Shown here: positions 7,829-15,785 of the stretch, piece after piece | Layout of the letters: each line of letters starts with the position of its first letter | How positions within the stretch are numbered: the stretch's first letter is position 1 | From: TWA4 sp034086685 | Lineage (GTDB): Bacteria; Bacillota; Clostridia; Lachnospirales; Lachnospiraceae | Direction of reading: 5' to 3' | Length of the DNA: 64,000 nt | NCBI GenBank assembly: GCA_034086685.1 | Contig: JAXDZY010000133.1 | Location: 1 to 64,000, forward strand | Program-made: the position numbers and the translations under genes | The notes under the pieces: generated by a model | The model's input: only the letters and a program-made list of their open reading frames with translations | Told to the model about the DNA's origin: nothing | Databases searched by the model: none

Positions 7829-9946
7829 TTATACCGTCTGCTGTTCCAGTGCCTCATTGAGAGCTTCTGTACCGGGCAGAACAAAAAGTCCATCCTTAAT
7901 AACAGGAATTTCTTCACCTGTTTCTGTTACTCCGTAGAGACAGCCCAGTTCGTCATATGGAAGTGTAATATCCGTATGGCAGCCATAATATGCCTTCTCC
8001 GGTTCTGTTTTGCGCAGAGCAGAGATTTCATTCTCCCGGGCAATGATCTCCTTGCCGTCGGGGTTATATACCTTACGATCCTCACTGTTGCTGTAGCAGG
8101 TATCGCCGAATGCAAAATGCGGACCTGTTTTTTCAGCAATAAGAATCTTAAGTTTATCAAATATCTGATAATCCTTTGCCATACGATAGGCCACCGTGTT
8201 GGTGCCTATGGCAAATTCACCCATGGGAAGACTGTCATAACCCGCCAGAATCATGGTCTGAACCAGTTTCCGGCCTTCTTCCGGCTCTGCAAAATTGCTG
8301 CAGGACCAGTCCTTTACCATGCCGTCTTCCACATCAAAAATCAGATTTTCAAACCGCATACCATCAATGTAAACTTCACTTACGTGAAGCCGTCCGTTTG
8401 TCCCCGCAAGACGCGGTGATGTAAATACCTCACCCAAAGGAATATTTACATCTGCCAGACAGTTTTCAAAAAGAGTCTCCTTATCCGAATTGTGAAGATT
8501 ACATAAAGAAACCGTCAGATTTGTCTGATTATCTCCTATACCTTTTACCACAACCCGTTTGCATTTGTCCAGCGCATCTATCATTTTTTGATGAATTTCT
8601 CTGTATTTTCCATAATCAAGGGTGTTCAGGCGTATTGTTTCGTTAAATATTTCTTCAAAATGGGGGCCAATGGCCGGAGTGGGGAATGAAATTATAGTAA
8701 AACTTCTCTCTTCACCGTTGATATACTGGTAAACAATTCTCACCATCTCCGTATTCATCTGTGCCAGAAGCTTCTGCTGCCTGCCCGAAAGGACTGCACA
8801 GCTCTCTTTATTGACCGGTTTAAACAGTTTTTCACCGAATGTTTCCAGAACCGCCGGTCCTGCCATGGAAGCTGCCAGTTCTTTTCTCTTCTCATAGGCA
8901 TTACGGTAAACGGAAAGTTTCCGTTCTTTCAGGGCACTGTCAAGAAAAAGCCCCATATCATAACGATGATCATAATCGTATTGATCATTTTCCGACAGAC
9001 CGCAGCAGCCGGAACGGAGATTATTCTTTTTATTGATCAGAGCCGTGGCGGGCCGAATGCAGATTACTTCATGTCCGTCCGCCTCCAGTCTGGCAACAGC
9101 AGAACGAATTACTCTCTCAAAACCGAAATTGAAACGCACTTCCACATATCTTTTCCTGCTGATATCGATTCCTGCCAGCTCAAACCCCCTGTAATAACCG
9201 TCAATATAAGTATCTGCCATCAGATCGATGGTTTCCTGAGGCAATGTGGCTATATATGCGGAGGTTTTCAGTTCATCCTCTGAAACATAATCTCCATAAT
9301 AATAAAGATAATCGGTCCGAAGCAGATCAGAATCCATCACAATGTCACGAATCACCGAATACCTGGGATCCAGCGAAGCAGCTACCCGGGCATCCAGAAA
9401 CAGATCCGCATAATCACTGACATAGTAGTACAGGGCATCTCTCACACTGCTTAACAGTTTCGGGCTGTCCATATTCTCTCCATTTACAGCCGCATCTTCC
9501 ATCATACAGTAAATTTCCAGAAAAATCTCCATACATACAGTCAGCTCCGTATAACGGAACTCATACGCATAGCGGATCATTCCCCGCATCTCCGTATATA
9601 AAAAGGACAGATAACGTCCCATATCCTGACCAAGTTTTTCTGCAGCTGCATCCGGATTGGCAAAACTGCTTTCATAGGATTTGCCCGCAACATCTTCATA
9701 TAACCTGCGGTTTCTGTCTTTCAGAACAGATACTTCCACTTTCTTCGGGTCTTCTTTCAGAAGATCACGGGCTGTCTCCAGTACCATAACAGCAAAACCG
9801 GCCGTTCTCTGAAAATACTCCCTGTATCCTTCCGGCAATTCCCTGCAGATATCACCGCCGGCAATTTCACGGATCCGATGGGAAGCAAGCTCAAACCGCT
9901 CATTAACTTCCCTGTTTGCATCTTCAAACAATAATCTGTAATCCAT
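7829..9946 (-). CDS. M29-family metallo-aminopeptidase with a long N-terminal extension
   Basis: The C-terminal 400 residues match aminopeptidase T/AmpS (peptidase family M29), dimeric two-metal exopeptidases that remove N-terminal residues. Visible signatures are KGIGDNQTNLTVSL, DVNIPLGEVFTSPR (a metal-ligand Glu), GEFAIGTN (Glu), TGPHFAFGDTCY (His) and YYGCHTDITL (His and Asp). M29 enzymes are usually about 410 residues; this one has 705. The extra 300 at the N-terminus are helical, acidic and Tyr-rich, with no signal peptide. The gene lies between pyr and pur genes, 48 nt upstream of purE. Longer M29 relatives occur in Clostridia, but the role of the extension is unknown to me. Confidence 0.85.
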   Translation of the reverse strand: MDYRLLFEDANREVNERFELASHRIREIAGGDICRELPEGYREYFQRTAGFAVMVLETARDLLKEDPKKVEVSVLKDRNRRLYEDVAGKSYESSFANPDAAAEKLGQDMGRYLSFLYTEMRGMIRYAYEFRYTELTVCMEIFLEIYCMMEDAAVNGENMDSPKLLSSVRDALYYYVSDYADLFLDARVAASLDPRYSVIRDIVMDSDLLRTDYLYYYGDYVSEDELKTSAYIATLPQETIDLMADTYIDGYYRGFELAGIDISRKRYVEVRFNFGFERVIRSAVARLEADGHEVICIRPATALINKKNNLRSGCCGLSENDQYDYDHRYDMGLFLDSALKERKLSVYRNAYEKRKELAASMAGPAVLETFGEKLFKPVNKESCAVLSGRQQKLLAQMNTEMVRIVYQYINGEERSFTIISFPTPAIGPHFEEIFNETIRLNTLDYGKYREIHQKMIDALDKCKRVVVKGIGDNQTNLTVSLCNLHNSDKETLFENCLADVNIPLGEVFTSPRLAGTNGRLHVSEVYIDGMRFENLIFDVEDGMVKDWSCSNFAEPEEGRKLVQTMILAGYDSLPMGEFAIGTNTVAYRMAKDYQIFDKLKILIAEKTGPHFAFGDTCYSNSEDRKVYNPDGKEIIARENEISALRKTEPEKAYYGCHTDITLPYDELGCLYGVTETGEEIPVIKDGLFVLPGTEALNEALEQQTV

Positions 9947-10008
9947 CTAAATCTCTCCAATATAAAATCCGGAACTGAAAAATCCGGAAACAATATCTAT
10001 TCACTGCT

Positions 10009-10296
10009 CTACAGAATCAGCCCCACTGCGTAAAGAATGATAAGAACCAGAAAAACCAGCATGTGCAGCCTCGTTCCAACAATTCCTGCATAATTATGAT
10101 TTTCCTTAAAAGTCTTCATCTCAAATTTACCGTAAACGCTTCCGGTAAAGGAGCACACCATAAGCACAAGGCCCACGATTCCTGCTGCCGGAGGTACATG
10201 ACCTTTCATCAGATAAGAATACATGATACATCCGTACAGCACGAAAAGCTCCAGCAATGACATGGCAAGTAAAAAACGAACCTGTTTTCGATTCAT
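10009..10296 (-). CDS. Small three-span membrane protein
   Basis: I do not recognise this protein. I chose the ATG at 10296 (MNRKQVRF) because AAAGGGAG lies about 5 nt upstream; an earlier in-frame start at 10353 would run through a GC-rich hairpin. The 95 residues contain three hydrophobic segments (about 7-26, 33-52 and 74-93). A soluble KFEMKTFKENHNY loop sits between the last two. It lies between a 53-residue membrane protein and the M29 peptidase, all on the minus strand, 62 nt before the peptidase. The context suggests co-transcription but gives no function. Confidence 0.7.
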   Translation of the reverse strand: MNRKQVRFLLAMSLLELFVLYGCIMYSYLMKGHVPPAAGIVGLVLMVCSFTGSVYGKFEMKTFKENHNYAGIVGTRLHMLVFLVLIILYAVGLIL

Positions 10297-10331
10297 CCGT
10301 ATCTCCCTTTCCTGGTGCCATTCAGTCGATA

Positions 10332-10363
10332 TCCGCCCGGCATGGGAATTCACACCGGGCGGA
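10332..10363 (-). other. GC-rich intercistronic hairpin
   Basis: TCCGCCCGG (10332-10340) and CCGGGCGGA (10355-10363) form a perfect 9-bp stem with a 14-nt loop. There is no T-run on either side, so it is not a standard terminator. It lies between the 53- and 95-residue membrane-protein genes and may stabilise or process the pyr-pur transcript. Confidence 0.55.
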
Positions 10364-10376
10364 CATTATGAACGGA

Positions 10377-10538
10377 TTAAAATGTAATATCTGATTTATT
10401 TTTCAGAAGAGACGCTCCATTGACAATGGAAATCACTCCTGCTGTCACACTGACTGCAATCAGCACGATACCGATGGCAATATTCCATGCACCGGATGTG
10501 CGCATAACTTTGTAGACTTTTTCCATTCCGTTGCTCAT
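10377..10538 (-). CDS. 53-residue single-span membrane protein
   Basis: A short frame (MSNGMEKVYKVMRTSG...) has an excellent ribosome site (CTGGAGGC, about 8 nt before ATG) and starts 18 nt after the pyrE stop. A polar N-terminus of about 15 residues precedes one long hydrophobic helix (AWNIAIGIVLIAVSVTAGVISIV) and a lysine-containing tail. The start, spacing and clear membrane helix argue that it is translated. I do not recognise a family. Its position directly behind pyrE and before another small membrane protein is the only functional clue. Confidence 0.7.
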   Translation of the reverse strand: MSNGMEKVYKVMRTSGAWNIAIGIVLIAVSVTAGVISIVNGASLLKNKSDITF

Positions 10539-10556
10539 AAGCAGTCCGCCTCCAGA

Positions 10557-11231
10557 TTATTTTACACCATAAATGTCATAATATGCATCGATGGCAGCTT
10601 TCAACGCATCATCGATGATGACTTTTCCCTTGTAGGGTCTGTTGTACAGATGCTCAACCACATCTGCCATGGTTACGATTGCGGTTGTTTCAAATCCGTA
10701 AGTTTCCTTGATCTCCTGCAGTGCGGATTTCTCACCCTTACCACGTTCCATACGGTCAACGGAAACCACCAGACCAAGAACATCAGCATCAGCCTGTGCT
10801 TTGATGATCGGCAGAGTCTCTCCGATACTGGTACCTGCGGTCGTAACATCTTCAATAATTACAACACGGTCACCGTCAGAAATGGGACTTCCCAGGAGGA
10901 TTCCCGTATCACCGTGATCCTTTACTTCCTTACGGTTTGAACAGTATTTGATATCAGCATCATACTGTTCACTCATGGCCATTGAAGCAGCCACGCTCAG
11001 CGGAATTCCCTTATAGGCAGGACCAAACAGAATATCAAAATCCGTGCCGAAAGTACCTGCAATTGCTTTTGCATAATATTCGCCCAGTTTGCGAAGCTGT
11101 GCACCGGTTCTGTAAAAACCGGTATTAATAAAGAAGGGGGTTTTTCTGCCGCTCTTAGTTACAAAATCACCAAACTTCAAAACGTTGCAATCTACCATAA
11201 ACTCAATAAACTCAGCTTTATATGCTTCCAT
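10557..11231 (-). CDS. pyrE: Orotate phosphoribosyltransferase
   Basis: PyrE couples orotate to PRPP to give OMP, the fifth pyrimidine step. The start at 11231 (MEAYKAEFIEF) is preferred because TGGAGG lies about 10 nt upstream; an in-frame start 24 nt earlier would place that site inside the gene. The product is 224 residues. The PRPP-binding motif VVIIEDVTTAGTS is near residue 125, and GPAYKGIPLS and KDHGDTG form the rest of the site. It has its own promoter at 11292-11320, so it can be expressed separately from pyrC-K-D. pyrF is not in the window. Confidence 0.96.
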   Translation of the reverse strand: MEAYKAEFIEFMVDCNVLKFGDFVTKSGRKTPFFINTGFYRTGAQLRKLGEYYAKAIAGTFGTDFDILFGPAYKGIPLSVAASMAMSEQYDADIKYCSNRKEVKDHGDTGILLGSPISDGDRVVIIEDVTTAGTSIGETLPIIKAQADADVLGLVVSVDRMERGKGEKSALQEIKETYGFETTAIVTMADVVEHLYNRPYKGKVIIDDALKAAIDAYYDIYGVK

Positions 11232-11291
11232 TCGTAAAAAACCTCCATACAGCATTTTCCGGAAAGGGAAAAGGCAAAAAATATTTTTACC

Positions 11292-11320
11292 ATTCTAACA
11301 CGTTTCCATAGTATTTTCAA
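11292..11320 (-). promoter_or_regulatory. Internal promoter for pyrE
   Basis: On the minus strand TTGAAA (11320-11315), a 17-bp spacer and TAGAAT (11297-11292) lie in the 128-nt gap between pyrD and pyrE. The leader would be about 55 nt long. Confidence 0.65.
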
Positions 11321-11359
11321 GGCAATTGATATTCTGCCGGCACATACAGGTACAACAAC

Positions 11360-12265
11360 CTAATGCACCGCTCCGATCAGCTCATTGATATCCGCTATGC
11401 CATTCTGATCCAGATAACGCTCGATACCTGCAGCTATTTCTTCTGTCGCCCGGGGATTGTTGAAATTGGCAGTTCCCACGGAAATACCGGTTGCTCCCGC
11501 AAGGATGAACTCAATGGCATCCTCCCAGGTGGCGATACCGCCCATACCGATGATGGGAATCTTCACCGCCTGAGCCACCTGATAAACCATGCGGACAGCC
11601 ACCGGCTTAATGGCGGGGCCTGATAATCCACCCGTTTTATTGGCCAGTGCGAAACAACGCTTATGGATATCGATTTTCATTCCTGTCAATGTATTGATAA
11701 GAGAAATCACATCTGCTCCGCCGGCTTCCACCGCTCTTGCCATCTCCGCAATATCGGTTACATTGGGGCTCAGTTTCATGATTACAGGCTGTTTTGCCTT
11801 TTCCTTTACCGCTTTGGTAATAGCATAGGCTGCCTCGGCTTTCTGACCGAAAGCAATTCCTCCTTCTTTTACGTTGGGGCAGGAAATATTGATCTCCAGC
11901 ATATCCACCGGCTGTTCACTGAGACGTTCCACAACTTCCAGATAATCCTCTGTGGATTTACCGCAGACATTTACGATAATTTTAGTATCATATTTTTTCA
12001 GGAAAGGAATATCCCGTTCACAGAACAGGTCAATGCCCGGATTCTGCAGGCCGATGGCATTGATCATGCCGCTGGCGGTCTCCGCGATACGGGGTGTGGG
12101 ATTGCCGGGCCAGGGTACATTGGCTACACCCTTGGTCACTACAGCTCCCAGTTTATTCAGATCAACAAACTCCGCAAATTCCGCACCGGAACCGAAAGTA
12201 CCGGAAGCAGTCATTACGGGATTTTTCAGGGTAACTCCTGCAAGATTAACGGATGTACCAGCCAT
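11360..12265 (-). CDS. pyrD: Dihydroorotate dehydrogenase B, catalytic subunit
   Basis: This is the FMN-containing subunit of the class 1B enzyme, which oxidises dihydroorotate to orotate and passes electrons to PyrK and then NAD+. It has 301 residues. Visible are LKNPVMTASGTFG at the N-terminus, the active-site loop EINISCPNVKEGG with the catalytic Cys of class 1 enzymes, MKLSPNVTDI, and IIGMGGI for FMN phosphate. Its ATG overlaps the TGA of pyrK by one base, so the subunits are translationally coupled. That coupling and the adjacent PyrK mark it as type 1B, not 1A. Confidence 0.97.
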   Translation of the reverse strand: MAGTSVNLAGVTLKNPVMTASGTFGSGAEFAEFVDLNKLGAVVTKGVANVPWPGNPTPRIAETASGMINAIGLQNPGIDLFCERDIPFLKKYDTKIIVNVCGKSTEDYLEVVERLSEQPVDMLEINISCPNVKEGGIAFGQKAEAAYAITKAVKEKAKQPVIMKLSPNVTDIAEMARAVEAGGADVISLINTLTGMKIDIHKRCFALANKTGGLSGPAIKPVAVRMVYQVAQAVKIPIIGMGGIATWEDAIEFILAGATGISVGTANFNNPRATEEIAAGIERYLDQNGIADINELIGAVH

Positions 12266-13032
12266 CAGATTTCCACCTCCTGCGCATTGAATACGGGACC
12301 TTCTTTACAGATTCTCTTATTGTGCACATTGGTATGTGCATCTTTTTCTTTTGATTTACATACACAGGCCAGACATGCTCCGATACCGCAGGCCATCTTC
12401 TCTTCCAGAGAAATCCATGCTTCCATGCCGTTTTCCTCTGCATATGCCTTCAACGCACGCAGCATGGGCATGGGGCCGCAGGCAAACAGCACATCTGCCC
12501 GGATGTCATTTGCTTTCATGGCATCGATTACATTTCCTTTTGTACCGAAGCTTCCGTCTTCCGTAGCAATATAGACTTCATCTGCCGCTTCTTCAAACTG
12601 TTCTTTCAAAAACATCTGGCTGTTGCGGTAACCCATGACCGCGATCTTTTTACCAGGCAGCTGTTTCGAAAGCTCCAGCATGGGGGGCACACCGATTCCG
12701 CCTCCCACTACCACCGCCGTTCCTTCACGATCCAGGGGAAAACCATTGCCCAGAGGCCCTGTAATTTCAATATCCATACCCGCTTTATAACCGGAAAATT
12801 CCTCCGTACCTTTTCCCACAACACGATATACGATCCTCAGCTGATCTTCTCTGATTTCACAGATGCTGATGGGACGGGGAAGCATACGGGAGCCGTCTTT
12901 ACAGTATACGGAAATAAACTGTCCCGGCCTTGCTTCACCTGCAATCCGGTCTGTACGGATCCACATACTGCAGATGCCGTCTGCCAGAGTTTCCTGAGAA
13001 ACCACACAGGCTGTTTCTTTATATGTTGACAT
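12265..13032 (-). CDS. pyrK: Dihydroorotate dehydrogenase B, electron-transfer subunit
   Basis: PyrK carries FAD and a [2Fe-2S] cluster and links the PyrD flavin to NAD+. The 255-residue protein has the ferredoxin-reductase layout. ARPGQFISVYC and RPISICEI bind FAD, and GGGIGVPPMLELSKQL begins the NAD domain. Near the C-terminus the cluster motif MACGIGACLACVCK, with a further Cys in NKRICKEGPVF, supplies four Cys. It sits between pyrC and pyrD, 18 nt after pyrC, and overlaps pyrD by one base. Confidence 0.97.
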   Translation of the reverse strand: MSTYKETACVVSQETLADGICSMWIRTDRIAGEARPGQFISVYCKDGSRMLPRPISICEIREDQLRIVYRVVGKGTEEFSGYKAGMDIEITGPLGNGFPLDREGTAVVVGGGIGVPPMLELSKQLPGKKIAVMGYRNSQMFLKEQFEEAADEVYIATEDGSFGTKGNVIDAMKANDIRADVLFACGPMPMLRALKAYAEENGMEAWISLEEKMACGIGACLACVCKSKEKDAHTNVHNKRICKEGPVFNAQEVEI

Positions 13033-13050
13033 ATTCCATGTCCTCCTCTA

Positions 13051-14328
13051 TCAGTCTTTAAACACTACTTTGCCATCACAGATGGTATACTTTACACGTC
13101 CGGTCAGTTCCCTGCCGGCAAACGGAGTATTTCTGCCTCTGGAAGCAAATTCTTCAGGGTCTACGATCCATTTTTCTTTCATGTCCACAATGGCAATATC
13201 CGCACATTTCCCTTCTGATATATCTCCTTTGGGGATCCCGATTACTTTTGCAGGCTCAAAAGACATATGGGAAGCCAGCTCCATGGGGGTCAGACAGCCT
13301 CCTTCCACCAGTTCCGTTACGGAAAGCCCGAATGCTGTCTCCAGTCCCACGATACCGAATGCCGCCTTTTTCATGGAGCAGTTCTTCTCTTCGGCCGAAT
13401 GAGGCGCATGATCCGTGGAAATACAGGTCATGATACCTGCACGGATTCCCTCCTTCAATGCCTGAACATCCTCCCTGCCCCGCAGCGGCGGGTTCATCTT
13501 GAAGCGGCCATGATCCTCCGTGATATCATCTTCACTCATGGCGAAATGATGAGGGCAGACTTCCGCACTGACCGGAAGTCCTTTTGCTCTGGCCTGTTCC
13601 ACCATGGGGACACTGTATTTCGTGGAACAATGACACAGATGCAGTTTTGCACCGGTTTCTTCAGCCAGAAGTATATCGCGGACAGCGATAATATCCTCAA
13701 CTGCATTGGTAATACCGGGCAGCCCCAGCTCCTGCGCTTTTCTTCCCGCATTCATGACACCGCCTCTTACCAGTCTTATGTCTTCGCAGTGAGCAAAAAC
13801 GGGAATTCCGGCTTCTGCAGCCCTTTTCATACCTTCTGCATAAACAGCGCTGTCCATTACGGATTTACCGTCTTCACTGACGGCAATGGCTCCTGCCGCT
13901 TTCATCCCTGCAATATCAGTCACTTCCTTTCCCTCCATGCCCACTGTTACAGCACCTACGGGAAGAACATGAACAACCGCTTCCGTTTCGGAACGTCTGA
14001 CAATTTCAGCAACCTTTTCAGGAGTATCCGTAACCGGTTTTGTATTGGGCATGGGACAGATGGATGTGAAACCGCCTCTGGCAGCCGCCATACTGCCGGT
14101 TGCCAGTGTTTCCTTATAAGTCAGGCCCGGATCTCTCAGATGCACATGAAGATCAATAAATCCCGGCATCACATATAATCCTTCCGCATCAATTACCTGA
14201 GCCTCATTATCTTCCAGAGGCTCCACAGAGATTTTCTTAACAATTCCATCTGCCACCAGAACATCCGCAGTCTGATCGAAACCATCTGCCGGATTCAGCA
14301 CGTGCCCTTTTTTAATCAATAATTTCAT
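13051..14328 (-). CDS. pyrC: Dihydroorotase
   Basis: PyrC closes carbamoyl-aspartate to dihydroorotate. At 425 residues it is the type I (amidohydrolase) form. The zinc-binding HxH is in GFIDLHVHLRDPG (about residues 55-67). MPNTKPVTDTPE follows, then AHCED and LHLCHCST, with the catalytic Asp in STDHAPH near residue 305. It is the first gene of pyrC-K-D-E. No pyrB, carA or carB is present, and I saw no PyrR-type attenuator in the 69 nt upstream, which separates it from the aldehyde dehydrogenase. Confidence 0.97.
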   Translation of the reverse strand: MKLLIKKGHVLNPADGFDQTADVLVADGIVKKISVEPLEDNEAQVIDAEGLYVMPGFIDLHVHLRDPGLTYKETLATGSMAAARGGFTSICPMPNTKPVTDTPEKVAEIVRRSETEAVVHVLPVGAVTVGMEGKEVTDIAGMKAAGAIAVSEDGKSVMDSAVYAEGMKRAAEAGIPVFAHCEDIRLVRGGVMNAGRKAQELGLPGITNAVEDIIAVRDILLAEETGAKLHLCHCSTKYSVPMVEQARAKGLPVSAEVCPHHFAMSEDDITEDHGRFKMNPPLRGREDVQALKEGIRAGIMTCISTDHAPHSAEEKNCSMKKAAFGIVGLETAFGLSVTELVEGGCLTPMELASHMSFEPAKVIGIPKGDISEGKCADIAIVDMKEKWIVDPEEFASRGRNTPFAGRELTGRVKYTICDGKVVFKD

Positions 14329-14397
14329 ACTTTGTTCCTCTCAATCTCGTCTGAAATAATCTAAACAGCTTAAAAGCCTGCCATGCACAACCGGAAA

Positions 14398-15771
14398 TCA
14401 TCCCATGAAGATCCGGACCAGAAGTTCTTTCCAGAATGTATAAGGATGATATCTCATGGGCAGATCCAGCCAGCAATATTTTTTTACAATACTTTTGGTA
14501 TGCGTAAAAGTGTTGAAACTGTATTTACCGTGATAGCTTCCCATTCCGCTGCCTCCCACTCCGCCGAAGCCCATACGCGAAGTAGCCAGATGAATGATCG
14601 TATCATTTATGCATCCGCCTCCGAAGGAAATATTCTTCAGAATTCTTTTCTCTGTTTTCCTGTTTTTTGTAAACAGATACAGTGCCAGAGGCTTGGGACG
14701 TCCGTTTACAAATGCTTCTGCATCCGTAAGATACTGATATGACAGAACAGGAAGGATGGGACCGAAAATCTCCTCCTGCATAACCGGCGAATCACCCGTC
14801 ACATCAACCAGTACGGTAGGCTCGATCTTCAGCTGCTGCCGGTCTCCTTTTCCTCCCACAGCAGCTTTTTCATCCTTCAATAGACCCATAAGGCGATCGA
14901 AATGCTTTTCGTTGATAATTTTGGGATACTCCGGATTTTTCAGGGGATGGTCACCCAGCATGACTGAAATATAAAATTTCAGATATTTTACCAGTTCATC
15001 CTTCACCGATTCATGTACCAGAATATAGTCCGGTGCCACACAGGTCTGACCTGCATTCAGATATTTGCCGAATACAATTCTTTTGGCAGCCAGCCGGATA
15101 TTGGCAGTCTGATCCACAATACAGGGACTTTTTCCACCCAGCTCCAGAGTAACGGGAGTCAGATGTCTGGATGCCTTCTCCAGAACAAGCTGTCCCACTT
15201 TTACACCGCCTGTAAAGAAAATATAGTCAAATTTCTGATCCAGAAGCTCCTGATTTTGTGCACGACCGCCTTCCACCACTTCCACCAGACCTGCCGGAAG
15301 CGCTTCGCGGATGATTGTGGCAATCACAGCAGACACATTGGGGGAATAAGCAGAGGGTTTTGCCACAACACAGTTACCCGCAGCAATGGCTCCTGCCACA
15401 GGCTCCATCAAAAGCATGAAAGGATAATTCCACGGAGCCATCACCAGTACCACACCATAAGGTTCTTTCACTTCAAAGCTGCGGGCATGAAACTGCGCCA
15501 GAGGAGACAGAACATTTTTTTCTTTCATCCATCCGGCCAGATGCTTCTTCAGATAGGATATTTCACTGAGCACCATACCGGTTTCCGTCATGTAGCTTTC
15601 CATACGCGCTTTATTCAGGTCCTTTTTCAGAGCATCATTCAGCTCTTTTTCATGAAATCGTATACTCTTTTCCAGCTCTGTCAGCGCATGCATACGGAAC
15701 GCATAGCTTTTTGTCTTTCCCGTTGCAAAATACCAGCGCTGACGCTTAACAATTTTTTCAATCTCAGTCAT
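14398..15771 (-). CDS. NAD(P)-dependent aldehyde dehydrogenase (fatty/aromatic aldehyde type)
   Basis: This enzyme oxidises an aldehyde to its acid, or works in reverse. The 457-residue length and the pattern VMAPWNYPFMLLMEPVAGAIAAGN place it with class 3-like enzymes such as CoA-independent fatty or coniferyl aldehyde dehydrogenases. The catalytic Glu is in TLELGGKSPC and the catalytic Cys in NAGQTCVAPDYI. The hydrophobic end (YHPYTFWKELLVRIFMG) is typical of membrane-associated members. It follows the iron alcohol dehydrogenase by 14 nt, so the pair probably interconverts an alcohol, aldehyde and acid. The substrate is not deducible from sequence. Confidence 0.9.
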   Translation of the reverse strand: MTEIEKIVKRQRWYFATGKTKSYAFRMHALTELEKSIRFHEKELNDALKKDLNKARMESYMTETGMVLSEISYLKKHLAGWMKEKNVLSPLAQFHARSFEVKEPYGVVLVMAPWNYPFMLLMEPVAGAIAAGNCVVAKPSAYSPNVSAVIATIIREALPAGLVEVVEGGRAQNQELLDQKFDYIFFTGGVKVGQLVLEKASRHLTPVTLELGGKSPCIVDQTANIRLAAKRIVFGKYLNAGQTCVAPDYILVHESVKDELVKYLKFYISVMLGDHPLKNPEYPKIINEKHFDRLMGLLKDEKAAVGGKGDRQQLKIEPTVLVDVTGDSPVMQEEIFGPILPVLSYQYLTDAEAFVNGRPKPLALYLFTKNRKTEKRILKNISFGGGCINDTIIHLATSRMGFGGVGGSGMGSYHGKYSFNTFTHTKSIVKKYCWLDLPMRYHPYTFWKELLVRIFMG

Positions 15772-15785
15772 GTTTGTTACCTCAT

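Noticed and set aside
11663..12574. A 303-codon frame opposite pyrD and pyrK
   Set aside because: It has the composition of an antisense translation and no motifs, while both opposite genes have intact catalytic signatures.
13267..14178. A 303-codon frame opposite pyrC
   Set aside because: Antisense shadow: no ribosome site and no recognisable domain.
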